A DNA stretch of 64,000 nt, taken from assembly GCA_022605955.1 (NCBI GenBank), contig JAKCOZ010000008.1, forward strand, positions 20,331,583 through 20,395,582, written 5' to 3'. Below the pieces are notes generated by a model that did no database searches, had not been told where the DNA came from, and saw only the letters and a program-made list of their open reading frames with translations. Origin of the DNA: Rallus limicola (lineage: Eukaryota > Chordata > Aves > Gruiformes > Rallidae). Both the position numbers and the translations under genes were made by a program. Shown one piece after another: positions 63,239-64,000 of the stretch. Each line of letters begins with the position of its first letter. The stretch's first letter is position 1.

Positions 63239-64000
63239 TCACTCAAATTCATGTCAGGGGCAATGTGAAAACCAACTCGCACGTCCACTCTGCTTGTAAA
63301 ATGCAGAAGCTTTCAATGGGGACAGATGGACACACAGGGCCAAATGCTTTCATAAGCATAATTTGTTGTTGTGGTTCGGAAATGATTATACTCCAGTTTT
63401 CTTTTATCTTGGAATTGCCAATTCAATGCCTGATTGAAAGCTTTGAGACTTCTGAGGGCTGAGCTCCTACGTTACATTTATGAGAGATGCACGTGCAAAC
63501 ACTAGCAGATAATCGCATGTGCGAACGGATACTTTTTAGGCTGCTGTACGTTTGTGTGTGCAAATAACTGCTTACGCAGGCCCTTGGCCCTGAGCGGCCA
63601 TCTGTGTCCCCATTGAGAGTTTTTGCATTTCCTGAGCAGAATTGAGAAGACTCTCTCCCGCCAATGCTGAGACCGCACCTGCCCAGCTGGTGGCATGCAC
63701 AGATCCTCCTGGAGCCCCGATGTGTCTGGAGGAGCTCCTTCCTGTCTGTGAGCTCTCTTGTTCCTCAGGGGGACCGACTTTTGGAGGAGCTCAGTGTACT
63801 GGACAGTACCTGACCTGCAAAGCAACTGCCAGGCACACCAGCATGGTGGTTTGCACCACAGGACAGGCAGTCTCGGGTCCCCAGCGGGGGCCTCCCCAAC
63901 TGCAGGCATGGACCCCCGTGCCAGGACTCAGCCTGTGGATGTCCTGCAGGATGCTGCTAGAGCCATCGTCTTCTTGCAGGCTCACACATGTGCAGGGTGG

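Larger units (their letters stand above)
55181..64000 (+). other. MAP3K20: MAP3K20 intron (partial, 3' end of window)
   Basis: I found no sequence for the next expected exon (human DCKWKMYMEMDGDEIAITYI), so it lies beyond 64000. Contents: a GT repeat at 56541-56553, a possible conserved non-coding stretch at about 60290-60715, a polypyrimidine tract at 62091-62214, and a MIR-type SINE at about 63100-63238. Confidence 0.8.

Overview
This is vertebrate genomic DNA, most likely from a bird (a galliform such as chicken is plausible, but the sequence alone does not fix the species). One multi-exon gene on the + strand spans the window: MAP3K20 (ZAK / MLTK / MLK7), a mixed-lineage MAP3 kinase of the ribotoxic and mechanical stress response. 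I found 14 coding exons by translating them, matching them to the known family protein, and checking splice sites and codon phase. All join in frame. The first coding exon (start codon, glycine loop, ATP-binding lysine) and the exons after codon ~453 are not in the window, so the gene is cut at both ends. Residue numbers assume the 53 missing N-terminal residues seen in the human protein. Layout: 1-13883 is intron. 13884-34897 holds eight exons completing the kinase domain (residues 54-284), with HRD, DFG and APE motifs intact and two activation-loop phospho-sites kept. 40311-40446 is the leucine-zipper exon. The transcript then has two ends. One is the terminal exon 44708-45082, which makes the short ZAK-beta isoform (about 453 residues) with an acidic tail; its long 3' UTR probably runs to about 49.7 kb. 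The other skips that exon and joins 51676-51720, 52601-52631, 52744-52883, 54087-54149 and 55088-55180, which encode the SAM domain and the start of the C-terminal region of ZAK-alpha. 55181-64000 is intron with no further exon that I could find. Introns are mostly unique sequence. Points that stand out: a GC-AG intron at 54150; a GC-rich intronic island near 36 kb with a TATA box, E-box, AP-1/MARE-type site and G-quadruplex-forming CCGGGG repeats, which may be an internal promoter; a possible third C-terminal exon at 51260-51463 in the right phase; a perfect 13-bp hairpin at 20494-20526; an ancient MIR-type SINE near 63.1-63.24 kb; and several stretches resembling conserved non-coding elements. 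I saw no bacterial, CRISPR, viral or toxin features, no tRNA or rRNA gene, and no second protein-coding gene that I can support.
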